A program made the position numbers and the translations under genes. Of a DNA stretch of 64,000 nucleotides, positions 21,301 to 29,697 are shown one piece after another (the first letter of the stretch is position 1; each line of letters opens with the position of its first letter). The DNA comes from Symbiodinium natans (taxonomy: Eukaryota > Sar > Dinophyceae > Suessiales > Symbiodiniaceae): the NCBI GenBank assembly GCA_905221605.1, contig CAJNDS010000480.1:186001-250000 (forward strand), written 5' to 3'. The notes under the pieces were generated by a model, which saw nothing but the letters and a program-made list of their open reading frames with translations, was not told the origin of the DNA and made no database searches.

Positions 21301-24300
21301 AAGGCAAAGGAAGTGAAGCCGAAGGCTGCAACCATGACGGAGGCTCCTGTAGCTACAGTGGCCAGAAGTCCCACCAGCGCAGCATCATCTCTGGCAGGCT
21401 ACGAGGTCTTGCCGACAGCGTCCCCGCCACCGCCGGTGATCAATGTGGACGAGATGAACGCCGCTCCGGGACGCAAGAAGCCTCGAGAACAAGCGGCCGA
21501 AGAGTTGGAGTATGCCAGTCGACAGGAGTAGAGGACTTTGATGCGCTGGCGGTTGAGGAGGCCTACAATCTCCAGCAGGCTGAGTCTGAGGCCTTGGCAG
21601 CAAGTCTCTTGGCCACTAAGAACTACTCTTTTGAGGCATGTGAAAGTCTGCTGCGTGGTGCTGATCTTTCAGCTCCAGGTCCAAGTCGGTCAATCCTGCA
21701 ATCCAAACGTGCTGAGTCCTGGGTGGCAGTCCTTGGCTTGTTCACTCATGGAGGAATTGTGGGTCAGACCAAAATCACCATCAGAAGGCCTCGCCTCTGT
21801 GAGTACTTGAATGCATTCCTTAGTGCTCATCTACCCGCAGGCCAAACATGGACTTCCATCAGCATTGCGTTGAATATGAAGGCTGTTCCGCACACTGACA
21901 GCAACAACCAAGATGAGTCTTGGAATTGGCTTCTCGGACTTGGATCCTATACTGGAGGAGATTTGTGGCTTGAAGCTCATTCTGAAACCTTCAATCCCGA
22001 GGATCCCAGCGTCTTGAGTTGGAGATCGAAGCCGGATGGTTCGAAGGCACTTGGGCATCGAGTTGAGACTCGCCATCGGTGCGTCGGATTCCGACCTCGA
22101 CAACTTCATGCAACGAGTGAGTGGACTGGTGACCGCCTGGCGATTCTGGCATATACATCTCGAGGCCAAGATCGCATCCCTGATGGAGTCCGGCATGACC
22201 TGAAGGCCTTAAAATTTCCCTTACCGCCTGCTAAGAAGCGCCGCCAAAAGATCGAAGAGGTGCTGGAAACTGAAGCGGGTGATGAAGGGGGAGACATGAT
22301 GCCCATCCAGTATGTCCTCCCTGATGCCGATAAGGCCTTCCTTGTGAATGCGCTCGAGAACCATGAAAAGGATGTGCAGGCAGATGTGCAGCCCTTTTGC
22401 CGACAGGTTCGTACAGATCTACTGGAGGCGATGGGGCCCATGTCTAGTCCTCTGAGTCTGGTGGTTCAGTCCAAAGGTGGGCAAGTCTTTGAGGCTGGAA
22501 CACACAACGGCTTCGATATGACAACGAAGGGCGGCATGCGAAAGCTTTGCGATACCATCAAGGAGCTGAAACCTCGATATGTATGGCTTCATGTCCCAGC
22601 AGGCCAAGTGGAAAAATCCTTGACATCGATGGCTGACAATGAGCAGGCATCTTACCAGAAGAAGATCAAATCCCAACATCGTCACCGCAAGGTTGTGCGT
22701 CATTGCTTGATGGTCTCACAAACCGTGCGTGAACAAGGTGGCCACGTGATCTGGGATATACTCCCTGAAAGTCCCTCGTGGAACTATTGGGAGTCTAGAT
22801 CTTTCTGGCATGATCAACGAGAAAAGGATGGGTGGACTGAGATCAAGGTCCCACAGGGTCACAAGATCAGATGTACTGATTCAGATCTCCTGAAGATGGT
22901 TGATGTGGCAGTGGCAAAACAAGGCCGAGCCGAAGGTCCGACCACGGCCTCATGTTTGACATCGTGTGCGGCGTGCATTATGGCCCTTCAGCATGAGGTG
23001 TCGGAAGCCTATGTGGTGGATGAAAGCGTGTTGAGAACCATGACGACGCAAGAACTTCAGGCTGTGATGGATGTGGTGGCAAAGCTTCATCGGAAATTGG
23101 GGCATCCTTCGTCCCATTTGTTGGTGAAGAATCTTCGGGCCCGTGGCGCGGATGATCGCTTGCTGGCGGCAGCGCAACAGTACAAATGTAGCGAGTGCCA
23201 TGAAGGACAAAGTAAACTTCCTGCTCCGGCCGTGAACCTGAACAAGTCGGACACGTTGTGGCACACTCTCCAGCTTGATGGCATGGTGTTTAAGTTTGAA
23301 GACAAGGTCTACCACTACTTGGTCATGATGGACGAGGCATCCGGTTATGCGGTGATCCACGAGATGAATGTGCACTCGAAGGATTCGGCCGAGAACATGG
23401 ACACCGTGAGTGTGATTGATGTCCTTGAGAAGGCCTGGTGCCAGTACTTTGGAATGCCAAATACGATCAAGCTGGATCCTGAAGGAGCTTTCCGAGGAAC
23501 CTCGTTGGCGCTGTGGTGTGCTGAGAGAGGAATTGTCCTCGAGCATGTGCCTGCCGAGCTCCATGCCGCTATCGGTGATGTGGAAAGAGAGATAGGGTAC
23601 TTGCGAAGCAAAATGGAAGCTTTCCTTCGACAAGAACCGACTGATCCTACTCGGGCCGCGTATGCGATGGCAGCTGCGCACAACTCTCTGGCCCGAAATC
23701 ACGGGTTCAGCCCTCTACAATGGGCTGTGGGTCGTGACCTGGCTCCTGGAGGACATGCGGTCGATGGACCTGGAGATTGGGTTGCCATGCAGAATGCCAC
23801 AGCTGAAGAGCCAAGTTCTATGCGAGATCATTTTGAGCTTCGGAAAAGGGCTGAACAAGCCTTTCAGCAGCAAAGGGAGCGAGATATGCTCTCTCGAGCT
23901 GTGAATGCACGGACGAGGCGAAGCATTACCTTCGTGCCGGGGGACACGGTGTTCTACCGGCGGATCAAGCCACCAGCTGAAGGAGGAGCCAACATGCTCA
24001 TCGACCGCGCTCGTGTCAACGTCGGGCGATGGTGTGGTCCAGGCCGAGTACTGGCTGCTGAGACTCGGGTTGAGGATCATGGAGCCACCCGGAAGGCAGG
24101 ACATTACATCTGGATCATATCCCAAGGTCGCCTGAAGAAGACGCACTCTTCCCAGCTGAGACATGCATCCGAAAATGAACGGCTTATTGCAAATGCTTCG
24201 GGACAAATGTCACTCCCATGGACCTTGTCGTCGCTGACATCTCTCCTTGGTTCTGGACAATTCGATGATGAAACTTCCCTTCGCCCTGTTCGAAGAGACG

Positions 24301-26573
24301 AGAGACATGGCAGAGGTTTAAGATCGCGTACCCCAGCTCGCCAAGTGGATGTGCCCCGAGAGCTTCCTCCCCGACCATCGGACAGGCAGCGACGTGAAGA
24401 AGAACTGGAGGAGCCTGTAGAGCCAGAGACTCCTTATCTTCCCCCGAGGTTGCCAGTCAAGCCACGCGAAGAAGGACAAGGTGAAGTTGGTTCTTCTGAG
24501 GAGGAACTGATACCAGCTGGAGAACATGATCGGCCTCGCAAAAGGGAGAGATCTCCTGTCCTAGGGGATCTCTTGAAGGAAGACGTGGATGTGCACCGGC
24601 TCCTGAACGATCCGTCGTACTTGCCCAAGGGACAGACTGCAAGGTCTTCAACTTCTTCGAGGGCCCGGGGTTCGGCCTCAGCGTCAATCATGACATCCCA
24701 GGAATGTGAAGATCATGTCTTTGCCGTGGAGATTGATGCCCCGCGAGACGAGCAGGAATGGAGGAAACTTGTGAAATGTCCCTCAAAATTTGTGGCAAAA
24801 GGTGTGCAAAAGGGGATAGAGGTCAGCTGGCACAAACTCAACGTCCAACAGAAGCAGGCCATGAACGAGGCAAAACAACTAGAAGTTCGGCAATGGTTGG
24901 CGACTGCTGCGTGCAAAGCAGCTGAGGAGGTCATCCCCAAGGAGCAGCTACTCAAAATGCGTTGGGTGCTCACCTTTAAGGGTACTGCGGACCCTTCAAG
25001 GGTGAAAGCCAAGGCTAGAATCGTCATACTCGGTTATAGCGACCCGTCTCTCCTCGAGTTACAGACCGCGTCGCCGACGATGAGCAGGTTGAGCAGGCAA
25101 CTGTTCTTGAACGCTTGTAGTGTGAACTCTTGGCGGGTTCTTAAAGGCGACGTGAAATCCGCCTTCTTGCAGGCCGAATCACCGCAAGCTGCTCGAGGCA
25201 TCCACGCGCTGCCAGTTCCCGAACTGGCGACCGCTTTGGGAGTCAGTGAAGAGCAGGCAGTTGTTCTCCTGAAATCGTGCTATGGGTTATGTTCGGCTCC
25301 CAGAGAGTGGTATGATGATGTTCATCACACCATTGAACGGCTGGGAGGCGAGAGGTTGACTACTGATCCATGCGTTTGGCGGATCACCAAGCTCGTCAAC
25401 GGCAAGAAGGTCGTAGTTGGCCTGGTGACGTGTCATGTTGATGATTTCCTAATGGGTGGAGATGAGAATGATGAAGCCTACATAGCCTTTTTGGAGGGTT
25501 TTCATGCAAAATACTCATGGACTCCTTGGGAACATGACTCCTTCATGCATTGCGGTGTCTCTGTATCTCAACATGCTGATTGCTCCTTCACTCTGGACCA
25601 TAGCGAGTTCTGTCGGGAACTGAAGCAGATAGAGGTTCGTGGCAACTTGGATCGTAAGATGACCGAGTCTGAGGTGAGTCAAGTCCGAGCGATTTTGGGT
25701 TCAGTGCAGTGGCGTGTCTTTCAAACTGCCCCTCAACATGCATCTAAGCTTTCCATGCTGCAATCCATGATTGCACAACGTGATGCCAGCATGATTCCGA
25801 CAGTGAACAAATTATGCCGTGAAGTATATGCAGGACGAGATGTTTCTACAAATGTTCAATCCTTAGGAGCGAAGTCCATGCAAGATGTATGCTTCATTGC
25901 ATGGTCCGACGCTGCGCTTGCGAATCGTCCGGATATGACAAGCACAGGAGGATGCATCATCGGGGCCATGCACGTGGATGCGGCAAAGCAAGGCTATGGA
26001 AAAGTGAATTCCATCTCATGGCGAAGCGGAAAACTATCCCGCGTCGCTCGCAGCAGTCTCGCTGCAGAGACGCAAGCCCTTGCTGATGCAGAGCAAGACC
26101 TGATGTGGTGTCGTCTTGAATGGGCGGAAATGTCAGGCTACGAAGTCAATTTGGCTAAGACATCTGAGGCAGTGAAGTCGGTCCCTGGCTACTTGGTCAT
26201 TGACGCTAAGGCTCTCTATGACTCCATCCAAAAGGGCGAGATCGGTGTCAACATGCGTGACGAGTACACCTCCTTGGAGCTTCTCGCTTTGCTTCAACAT
26301 CTCAAGGCTCAGAATACGGAAGTGCTCTGGTGTGACTCAGATCATCAGTTAGCTGACGGATTGACAAAGGTTCAGAAGCAGGATGTTTTGCGGAAGTTCC
26401 TTGTGACAGGAACGTGGAGGCTCCGGTACAGTGGAGCTCTGTTGTCCGCCAAACGGCGGAGAGCAGCAACAGGGATGACAGATCCGACTTCTCCAAATCC
26501 TGCCCCGATCACAGCTTCCGTTTATGGTTTTTGGGGTATGTCAGTTCAGTCGCATCAGGAGGCGAGTTTGTAA
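18366..26573 (+). CDS. copia Gag-Pol polyprotein with 2OG dioxygenase-like and methyltransferase-like inserts
   Basis: The frame opens at 18357, but the first ATG is at 18366 (MADSKEDRF). Residue numbers here count from 18357. In order: gag region; zinc knuckle CX2CX4HX4C at 517-530; aspartic protease VLDTGATETVG (Asp 599); a low-complexity stretch (~800-1060) read better in another frame; a dioxygenase-like segment with His1179-x-Asp1181, GGDLWLE, His1251 and Arg1269; a methyltransferase-like segment ending YVWLHVPAGQ near 1413; integrase zinc motif and D1641, D1707, E1743 core (exact D-35-E); reverse transcriptase with LKGDVKSAFLQ and HVDD at 2360; RNase H with SDAAL, AETQA, VIDAKALYD and DHQLADGLTK. 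The stop lies inside the right LTR. HVDD replaces the usual YVDD. The polyprotein would be cut by its own protease. The extra domains between protease and integrase are absent from typical copia elements. Confidence 0.93.
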   Translation: MADSKEDRFQSCPWNGDASSWPDYVRRVRLLFEKTRRRNRHRLAPELVSQLSGRAWVVTQEVDHRALVRRDGVIYLLRFLRERLGRTAIPDVGLRLEDLMIRLRRQPGTSIASWATQVRQVYRKVQIALFRARKAAESKYGVSGGSGRTALGESHSSAPSSRRRSQETQEEPLPEEETSPGGQSSRLGEDEGEAEFDDDLEKELEAKGLGRSSKSRRFRRQESDSEDSEHALQDLQMWDAYEEIMEDVLPSEVLGWLLLRRAGLSTAARLAVQASAGNSLRFEDVEHAMRGMEEELTQDEQRRQALHQRPRRTFWMEENGEWAMVLADEDEIGEMLEHTEIFHVGAKLPSQVYESSSGMDDGSYQDSSGFWHQVTDGSWSWWMDGGDGEFYHHDDHGIYWSWTAYESSFMAELPDEQQKEVAEAFAAAEAKQRSFVEARQAMKAKTLSRGFYPFVPSSKGKPRFKGKGKGSKGKGKGKGVSSSSFSSTSLTNGSVMHTTDIMAMVPGDPSFSGCFICGDKGHAFRDCPKRLRSKGSKGGVKGGSRSFLIDDAPVYMISDGAEYQHEIDPDYTFASAVPNGEFVGSSPEMEGFAVLDTGATETVGSLPALESLLQKRFEIQGSVEELEVRANPGRRFRFGNGLCEHATSHVLLNQTVGSLHLRLGIFTLDVERVPILIGIRTLNKMKAIIDTNRSIAVFAAVDPGLGIPLQKSRSGHLLLNLARDWLEQGFRLDSIPSHILQEPEEEQNFVEDASPVFAVIREEVQAPAQPHEAQCDAVHVSLRDARHGPPADSDVHVTAVAHEHHAHPDGTEAREIRTSMRPATLLPLLTLAALHSHGGSLRDREDQGASVGSRDGVFLGRVINYSPQCQGSSSSGGTVLFQPRGSATGTRVQIRGQLPRNVARLPHVLPEVAVCSSYRSTCPASLARPLELGHPEANPRDPGQGREVGREHQPEGSHDWTGCSREVGGTTPCPGESSQGKGSEAEGCNHDGGSCSYSGQKSHQRSIISGRLRGLADSVPATAGDQCGRDERRSGTQEASRTSGRRVGVCQSTGVEDFDALAVEEAYNLQQAESEALAASLLATKNYSFEACESLLRGADLSAPGPSRSILQSKRAESWVAVLGLFTHGGIVGQTKITIRRPRLCEYLNAFLSAHLPAGQTWTSISIALNMKAVPHTDSNNQDESWNWLLGLGSYTGGDLWLEAHSETFNPEDPSVLSWRSKPDGSKALGHRVETRHRCVGFRPRQLHATSEWTGDRLAILAYTSRGQDRIPDGVRHDLKALKFPLPPAKKRRQKIEEVLETEAGDEGGDMMPIQYVLPDADKAFLVNALENHEKDVQADVQPFCRQVRTDLLEAMGPMSSPLSLVVQSKGGQVFEAGTHNGFDMTTKGGMRKLCDTIKELKPRYVWLHVPAGQVEKSLTSMADNEQASYQKKIKSQHRHRKVVRHCLMVSQTVREQGGHVIWDILPESPSWNYWESRSFWHDQREKDGWTEIKVPQGHKIRCTDSDLLKMVDVAVAKQGRAEGPTTASCLTSCAACIMALQHEVSEAYVVDESVLRTMTTQELQAVMDVVAKLHRKLGHPSSHLLVKNLRARGADDRLLAAAQQYKCSECHEGQSKLPAPAVNLNKSDTLWHTLQLDGMVFKFEDKVYHYLVMMDEASGYAVIHEMNVHSKDSAENMDTVSVIDVLEKAWCQYFGMPNTIKLDPEGAFRGTSLALWCAERGIVLEHVPAELHAAIGDVEREIGYLRSKMEAFLRQEPTDPTRAAYAMAAAHNSLARNHGFSPLQWAVGRDLAPGGHAVDGPGDWVAMQNATAEEPSSMRDHFELRKRAEQAFQQQRERDMLSRAVNARTRRSITFVPGDTVFYRRIKPPAEGGANMLIDRARVNVGRWCGPGRVLAAETRVEDHGATRKAGHYIWIISQGRLKKTHSSQLRHASENERLIANASGQMSLPWTLSSLTSLLGSGQFDDETSLRPVRRDERHGRGLRSRTPARQVDVPRELPPRPSDRQRREEELEEPVEPETPYLPPRLPVKPREEGQGEVGSSEEELIPAGEHDRPRKRERSPVLGDLLKEDVDVHRLLNDPSYLPKGQTARSSTSSRARGSASASIMTSQECEDHVFAVEIDAPRDEQEWRKLVKCPSKFVAKGVQKGIEVSWHKLNVQQKQAMNEAKQLEVRQWLATAACKAAEEVIPKEQLLKMRWVLTFKGTADPSRVKAKARIVILGYSDPSLLELQTASPTMSRLSRQLFLNACSVNSWRVLKGDVKSAFLQAESPQAARGIHALPVPELATALGVSEEQAVVLLKSCYGLCSAPREWYDDVHHTIERLGGERLTTDPCVWRITKLVNGKKVVVGLVTCHVDDFLMGGDENDEAYIAFLEGFHAKYSWTPWEHDSFMHCGVSVSQHADCSFTLDHSEFCRELKQIEVRGNLDRKMTESEVSQVRAILGSVQWRVFQTAPQHASKLSMLQSMIAQRDASMIPTVNKLCREVYAGRDVSTNVQSLGAKSMQDVCFIAWSDAALANRPDMTSTGGCIIGAMHVDAAKQGYGKVNSISWRSGKLSRVARSSLAAETQALADAEQDLMWCRLEWAEMSGYEVNLAKTSEAVKSVPGYLVIDAKALYDSIQKGEIGVNMRDEYTSLELLALLQHLKAQNTEVLWCDSDHQLADGLTKVQKQDVLRKFLVTGTWRLRYSGALLSAKRRRAATGMTDPTSPNPAPITASVYGFWGMSVQSHQEASL
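20770..21531 (+). CDS. alternative +1-frame open reading frame inside the polyprotein
   Basis: For about 250 codons a second frame is open within the polyprotein, and it reads far more like a real protein: SEIEKIKEQVLAAEMASS, a Cys/His pair region (GANSHAMWRVCRTCS), then a helical charged stretch (SSDTQKQIHEIQAKGEKLEE) and a Pro/Ala linker. The polyprotein frame over the same bases is Arg/Ser/Gly-rich and looks out of frame. Likely reading: two compensating single-base indels, one near 20740-20800 and one near 21525-21545, with the correct protein running frame 1, frame 2, frame 1. The alternatives are overprinting or programmed frameshifting. The first ATG in this frame is at 20770, but it need not be a true start. 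Confidence 0.6.
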   Translation: MSTMHIPMALRLEKFEHQCALRHCFPCSLLLRFTLMAAASEIEKIKEQVLAAEMASSLDESSTTVRSAKDPRAVGAPCFSNHEVQPPGRGSKSGANSHAMWRVCRTCSLRLLYVPRTGAHALHRSPGPLSSDTQKQIHEIQAKGEKLEENINLKDRTIGLDAAERSAEQRLAQVRALKAKEVKPKAATMTEAPVATVARSPTSAASSLAGYEVLPTASPPPPVINVDEMNAAPGRKKPREQAAEELEYASRQE

Positions 26574-26840
26574 ACTACAGCTGTGATCATGGCAAAGATG
26601 TGAGAGCTTGTGAACATCGCTCGCGCTTTCCGCAGGCATGCCTTTGGCCAGATTTCCTTTGAGCTACGTGTAGCGATTCTCAGACACCTTAGGTGTCAAT
26701 TCTCCGTCGTGCCATAGGCATATCCTGCAGCGGAGCTGCACATTTCGAAGCCGGAGCGCTTCTTCGAGGAAAACGACCGCGACTGCATCTTCGGCATTTC
26801 CACAGCCCCCTTCGCTGCAGATTCCACATTGCTACCGATA
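26539..26840 (+). repeat. right LTR of inner copia element
   Basis: Matches 17854-18155 at 301 of 302 bases. The polyprotein stop codon (26571-26573) lies 33 bases inside it. Only a weak polypurine tract (GGGG) precedes it. Confidence 0.96.
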
Positions 26841-26845
26841 GCTTT
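26841..26845. other. 5-bp target site duplication of the inner element (right)
   Basis: GCTTT, the partner of 17849-17853. After it the outer element's leader resumes and runs to the gag ATG at 26942. Confidence 0.9.
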
Positions 26846-26941
26846 TTCCCTTGCCAGCCAACCGGCGCTGTGCCGCCGTGGGCACGCGTCTGCAGTGTTC
26901 TCCGGCCGTTGTCCCTGTCCTTCTGTTAGCCTTCCGACGCC

Positions 26942-29697
26942 ATGGCTTCTCCCTCCGCGCCCTCTGCTGGCCCTTCAGGTACTTCTGCTGAGTTTGTTCG
27001 TGACAACTACATACCTGTCTTTGACAACAAGCCCTCGAGCTACCGTGAGTACAGACAGCGTTTGATGTTGTACTTCAAGAAGATGAAGCTGTTGAAGCGC
27101 ACGTCTGAGGCTACAATAAACCTGCTGACCTCGCTCACCGGTACAGCGTGGGCCAGGGTTGAGCATCTTTCGGAGACGGCCCCCGACAAAGAAAATGGTT
27201 TTGATTTGGTATTGGCAGAACTGGACAAAGCCTTCCGCTACGACAATCGGGTTGAAATGCCCCGTGCTATAGACAAGTACTTCTATGCTCTGCAGCGCCG
27301 CCCAGACCAGACGCTCTTGCAGTACACTGGAGAGGCTAGGGATGCCGTTCGTGAGCTTGAGAAACACGGCATTGCCTTGCCCAGCGAAGTGCAGGGCTAT
27401 ATCTTGCTTAAGAAATCGGGCTTGTCGCCCGAGCAGAAACAGCTGATCCTGAGCCAGGTCGGTGCCAAGCTGACCCCTGACAAGATCGAGGAGTCGATGT
27501 TTTTCCTTTTGGGCCAGGACCACAAAGCTGCAGCTCGACAGCCGCCTACCCGAACCTGGCACCGTGGTGGTTCAAAGTCTGCCTCATCCGGCACATGGCG
27601 CCGATCTTATGGATCGGCCCATCTGGCGGATGATGGGCAGACCTGGTCCGACTGGGACGGCGACGATGACACCGCCTTCGTGGCCGAGGATTTTGAGGTC
27701 TATGAGGAGGACGCTCAGTGGCAGGACGACAGCTACCTGGACGCTCTTGAGCCTGAGGAGACCGAGTACGCTTACTATGAGGACATCGCCCAGGATGACG
27801 ACGAGGCCTATGAAGAGGCCTATGCTTCGTACATAGACGCTCGCCGCCGTCTCGCGGATGTCAAGGCCTCCCGAGGCTTCTTTCCCGTGGTCGCTCTTGC
27901 TCCTTCTGCCGACTCCTCTCCCTCTTCTCTTCAGATCCCTGTAGGCCCCAGTAGCCGCCCTAAGGGTAGGGGTAAGTCTAAGAGTAAGGGTTCTTCTAAG
28001 GGTCGTAGTCCCCCTGTTAAGGGAAACTCTGGCAAAGCCGCTGCCCGTGCAAAGGCCACCACTTGCCCTCGTTGCGGTCAGCCTGGCCATTGGGCATCGC
28101 AGTGCCCCATGCCACCTAGCTCCAGCCCCTCCGTTGCTTCAAGTCCTTCAAAGCGTCCTCGGGACACTGTGCACGTTGCCGCCGACTTGCCCTGTGCCTT
28201 GGACTTGGCCCATGCTGTTGATGCTGCCTTGGTTGTCACTGAGGACGGCAACCTTGTTGCACAGCAAGACGGCGGAGCCTCCGCCATGTTGGGTGGCCAC
28301 CGTCCCGTTATGCAAGCCATAAGCCACCTGCTTTCAAAAGGCGTGTCGCCAGCCAACCTTGCCTTCTCCCGTGCAAACCGTTGCTTCAGGTTTGGTGGTG
28401 ACAACACAGCCCTTGCTACCTGGTCCGTGCACTTGCCTGTGTTTGTGCGTGGAGTGCCCGGACGACTTCAAGTCTTCATCGTTGAGGGCGACACGCCTCT
28501 GCTCGTTGGCCGGCCTATCCTTAAGGCGTTGCAAGTCAGAACCGACTTTGAACTTGACCTTTGCAGTGTGTTGGGCGGTGAACCGACCGCCGCTTTGCTT
28601 GGCCCTGGTGGTGAGTTCATGTTGCAGCTTGACGAAGGCCTTGACTCCGACTCAGTTCTTCAGCCGTTGGCCTTTGACCTTGTGACCGAGGAGTTGGCTA
28701 CCCTGGCATCCCCGTGTGACCCGCGCTTGCCGCTCCTCACTCTTGCCGACTACCTTGCTGATGCGGGCCGTGAGGGCCCTGACGTGGACCTTGCCTTCCC
28801 CACCGCCTCGGCGCCCGATGCCGACAGTGCCACTGCCTTGGACTCTCCTTCTGCCGAAACAAGTGTCGACCCTAGCGTTCATGCTCCTGTCCTTTCGCCC
28901 GTAACGCCTAAGCTTCTTAAGTCTTTGGAGGTGTCCGCTCGCCAGGCAGTCAATGCCACCAATAAGGCCTTGGAGGAAGCCCTGTGGTCCTCACCTGCCA
29001 CACCGCCTGTGTTTTGGGAAGTTTATTCTGGCACTGGCAACTTGTCTGCTGAGATGACCCGGCGTGGTTTTGATGTTCGCACGTTTGACCTTCCTGAGTG
29101 GGACTTTACAAAGCCTTCCGAGCGCCGCCGCTTCTTGAACTTGTTGCACCATGAGCGCCCGCATGTTGTGTGGTTGGCGCCTCCGTGTCCCTTGTTGTGG
29201 TCCCCGCTCCAGAACTTGACTTCCAGTGACAGCTACCAGCAAGAAATCTTGGAGCTAGACCGCCAGCTCCACCATGCAAGCCACCTCAAGCTGTCTCGTC
29301 GTGTGTTCGACTTCCAGCTGTCCACAGGTCATGTCGCAGTGATTGAGTATCCTAAGACAAGTCTTGCTTGGAGGACGCCAGCCTTCCGTGGAATTTCTGG
29401 TTGGGCTGCCACCCTTGACCTGTGTGCTGTTGGTGCTCGACTTCCCAACCAGCACGGCCGACTCACCCCAATTAAGAAAGCAACCAGGCTCCAGGTTACT
29501 CATCCCGAGTTGTGTGAAATGCTGAGCATCAGGTGCCCCGGCCATTCATTTCACTTGCCTTTGGTTGGCCAATCCCCTCGCATTGGCTCGCGCTCGGCCG
29601 CGGCTGCTGCCTACCAGCCAACAATGTGTCGCAAGCTTGCCGATGCTTTGCAGACTGCTGTTGATGTTGCACTGGCGCGCCCTGTCTTTGAGAAAGC
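26942..29697 (+). CDS. outer copia element: Gag, zinc knuckle, degenerate protease, C5-methyltransferase-like domain
   Basis: Starts at ATG 26942 (MASPSAPSAG). In order: a gag region (FDNKPSSYREYRQRLMLYF); an acidic Tyr/Glu-rich stretch; a zinc knuckle CPRCGQPGHWASQCP near 28063; a protease region in which the expected DTGA/DSGA is DGGA (QQDGGASAMLGG), so activity is doubtful; then, from residue 691, a Rossmann methyltransferase-like domain with FWEVYSGTGNLS (motif I type), FDLPEWDF, WLAPPCPLLW (motif IV type, Cys749) and VIEYPKTSLAW (motif VI type). PPC is the catalytic loop of DNA cytosine-5 methyltransferases, although a full target-recognition region is not visible. The same frame continues out of register to 29791; the true protein moves +1 near 29695 into the integrase part. 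Confidence 0.88.

Larger units (their letters stand above)
17854..26840 (+). mobile_element. inner Ty1/copia LTR retrotransposon, complete and recent
   Basis: This 8,987-bp element has 302-bp LTRs (17854-18155, 26539-26840) that differ at a single base (18021 A versus 26706 G), a GCTTT target duplication, a primer site at 18157 and one open polyprotein frame from 18366 to 26573. It sits in the outer element between the primer site and gag, which separates that element's promoter and leader from its gag. The polyprotein keeps gag, zinc knuckle, protease, integrase, reverse transcriptase and RNase H signatures, plus a dioxygenase-like and a methyltransferase-like insert. By LTR identity it is among the youngest events in the window and may be autonomous, apart from the frame anomaly at 20770-21531. 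Confidence 0.97.
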
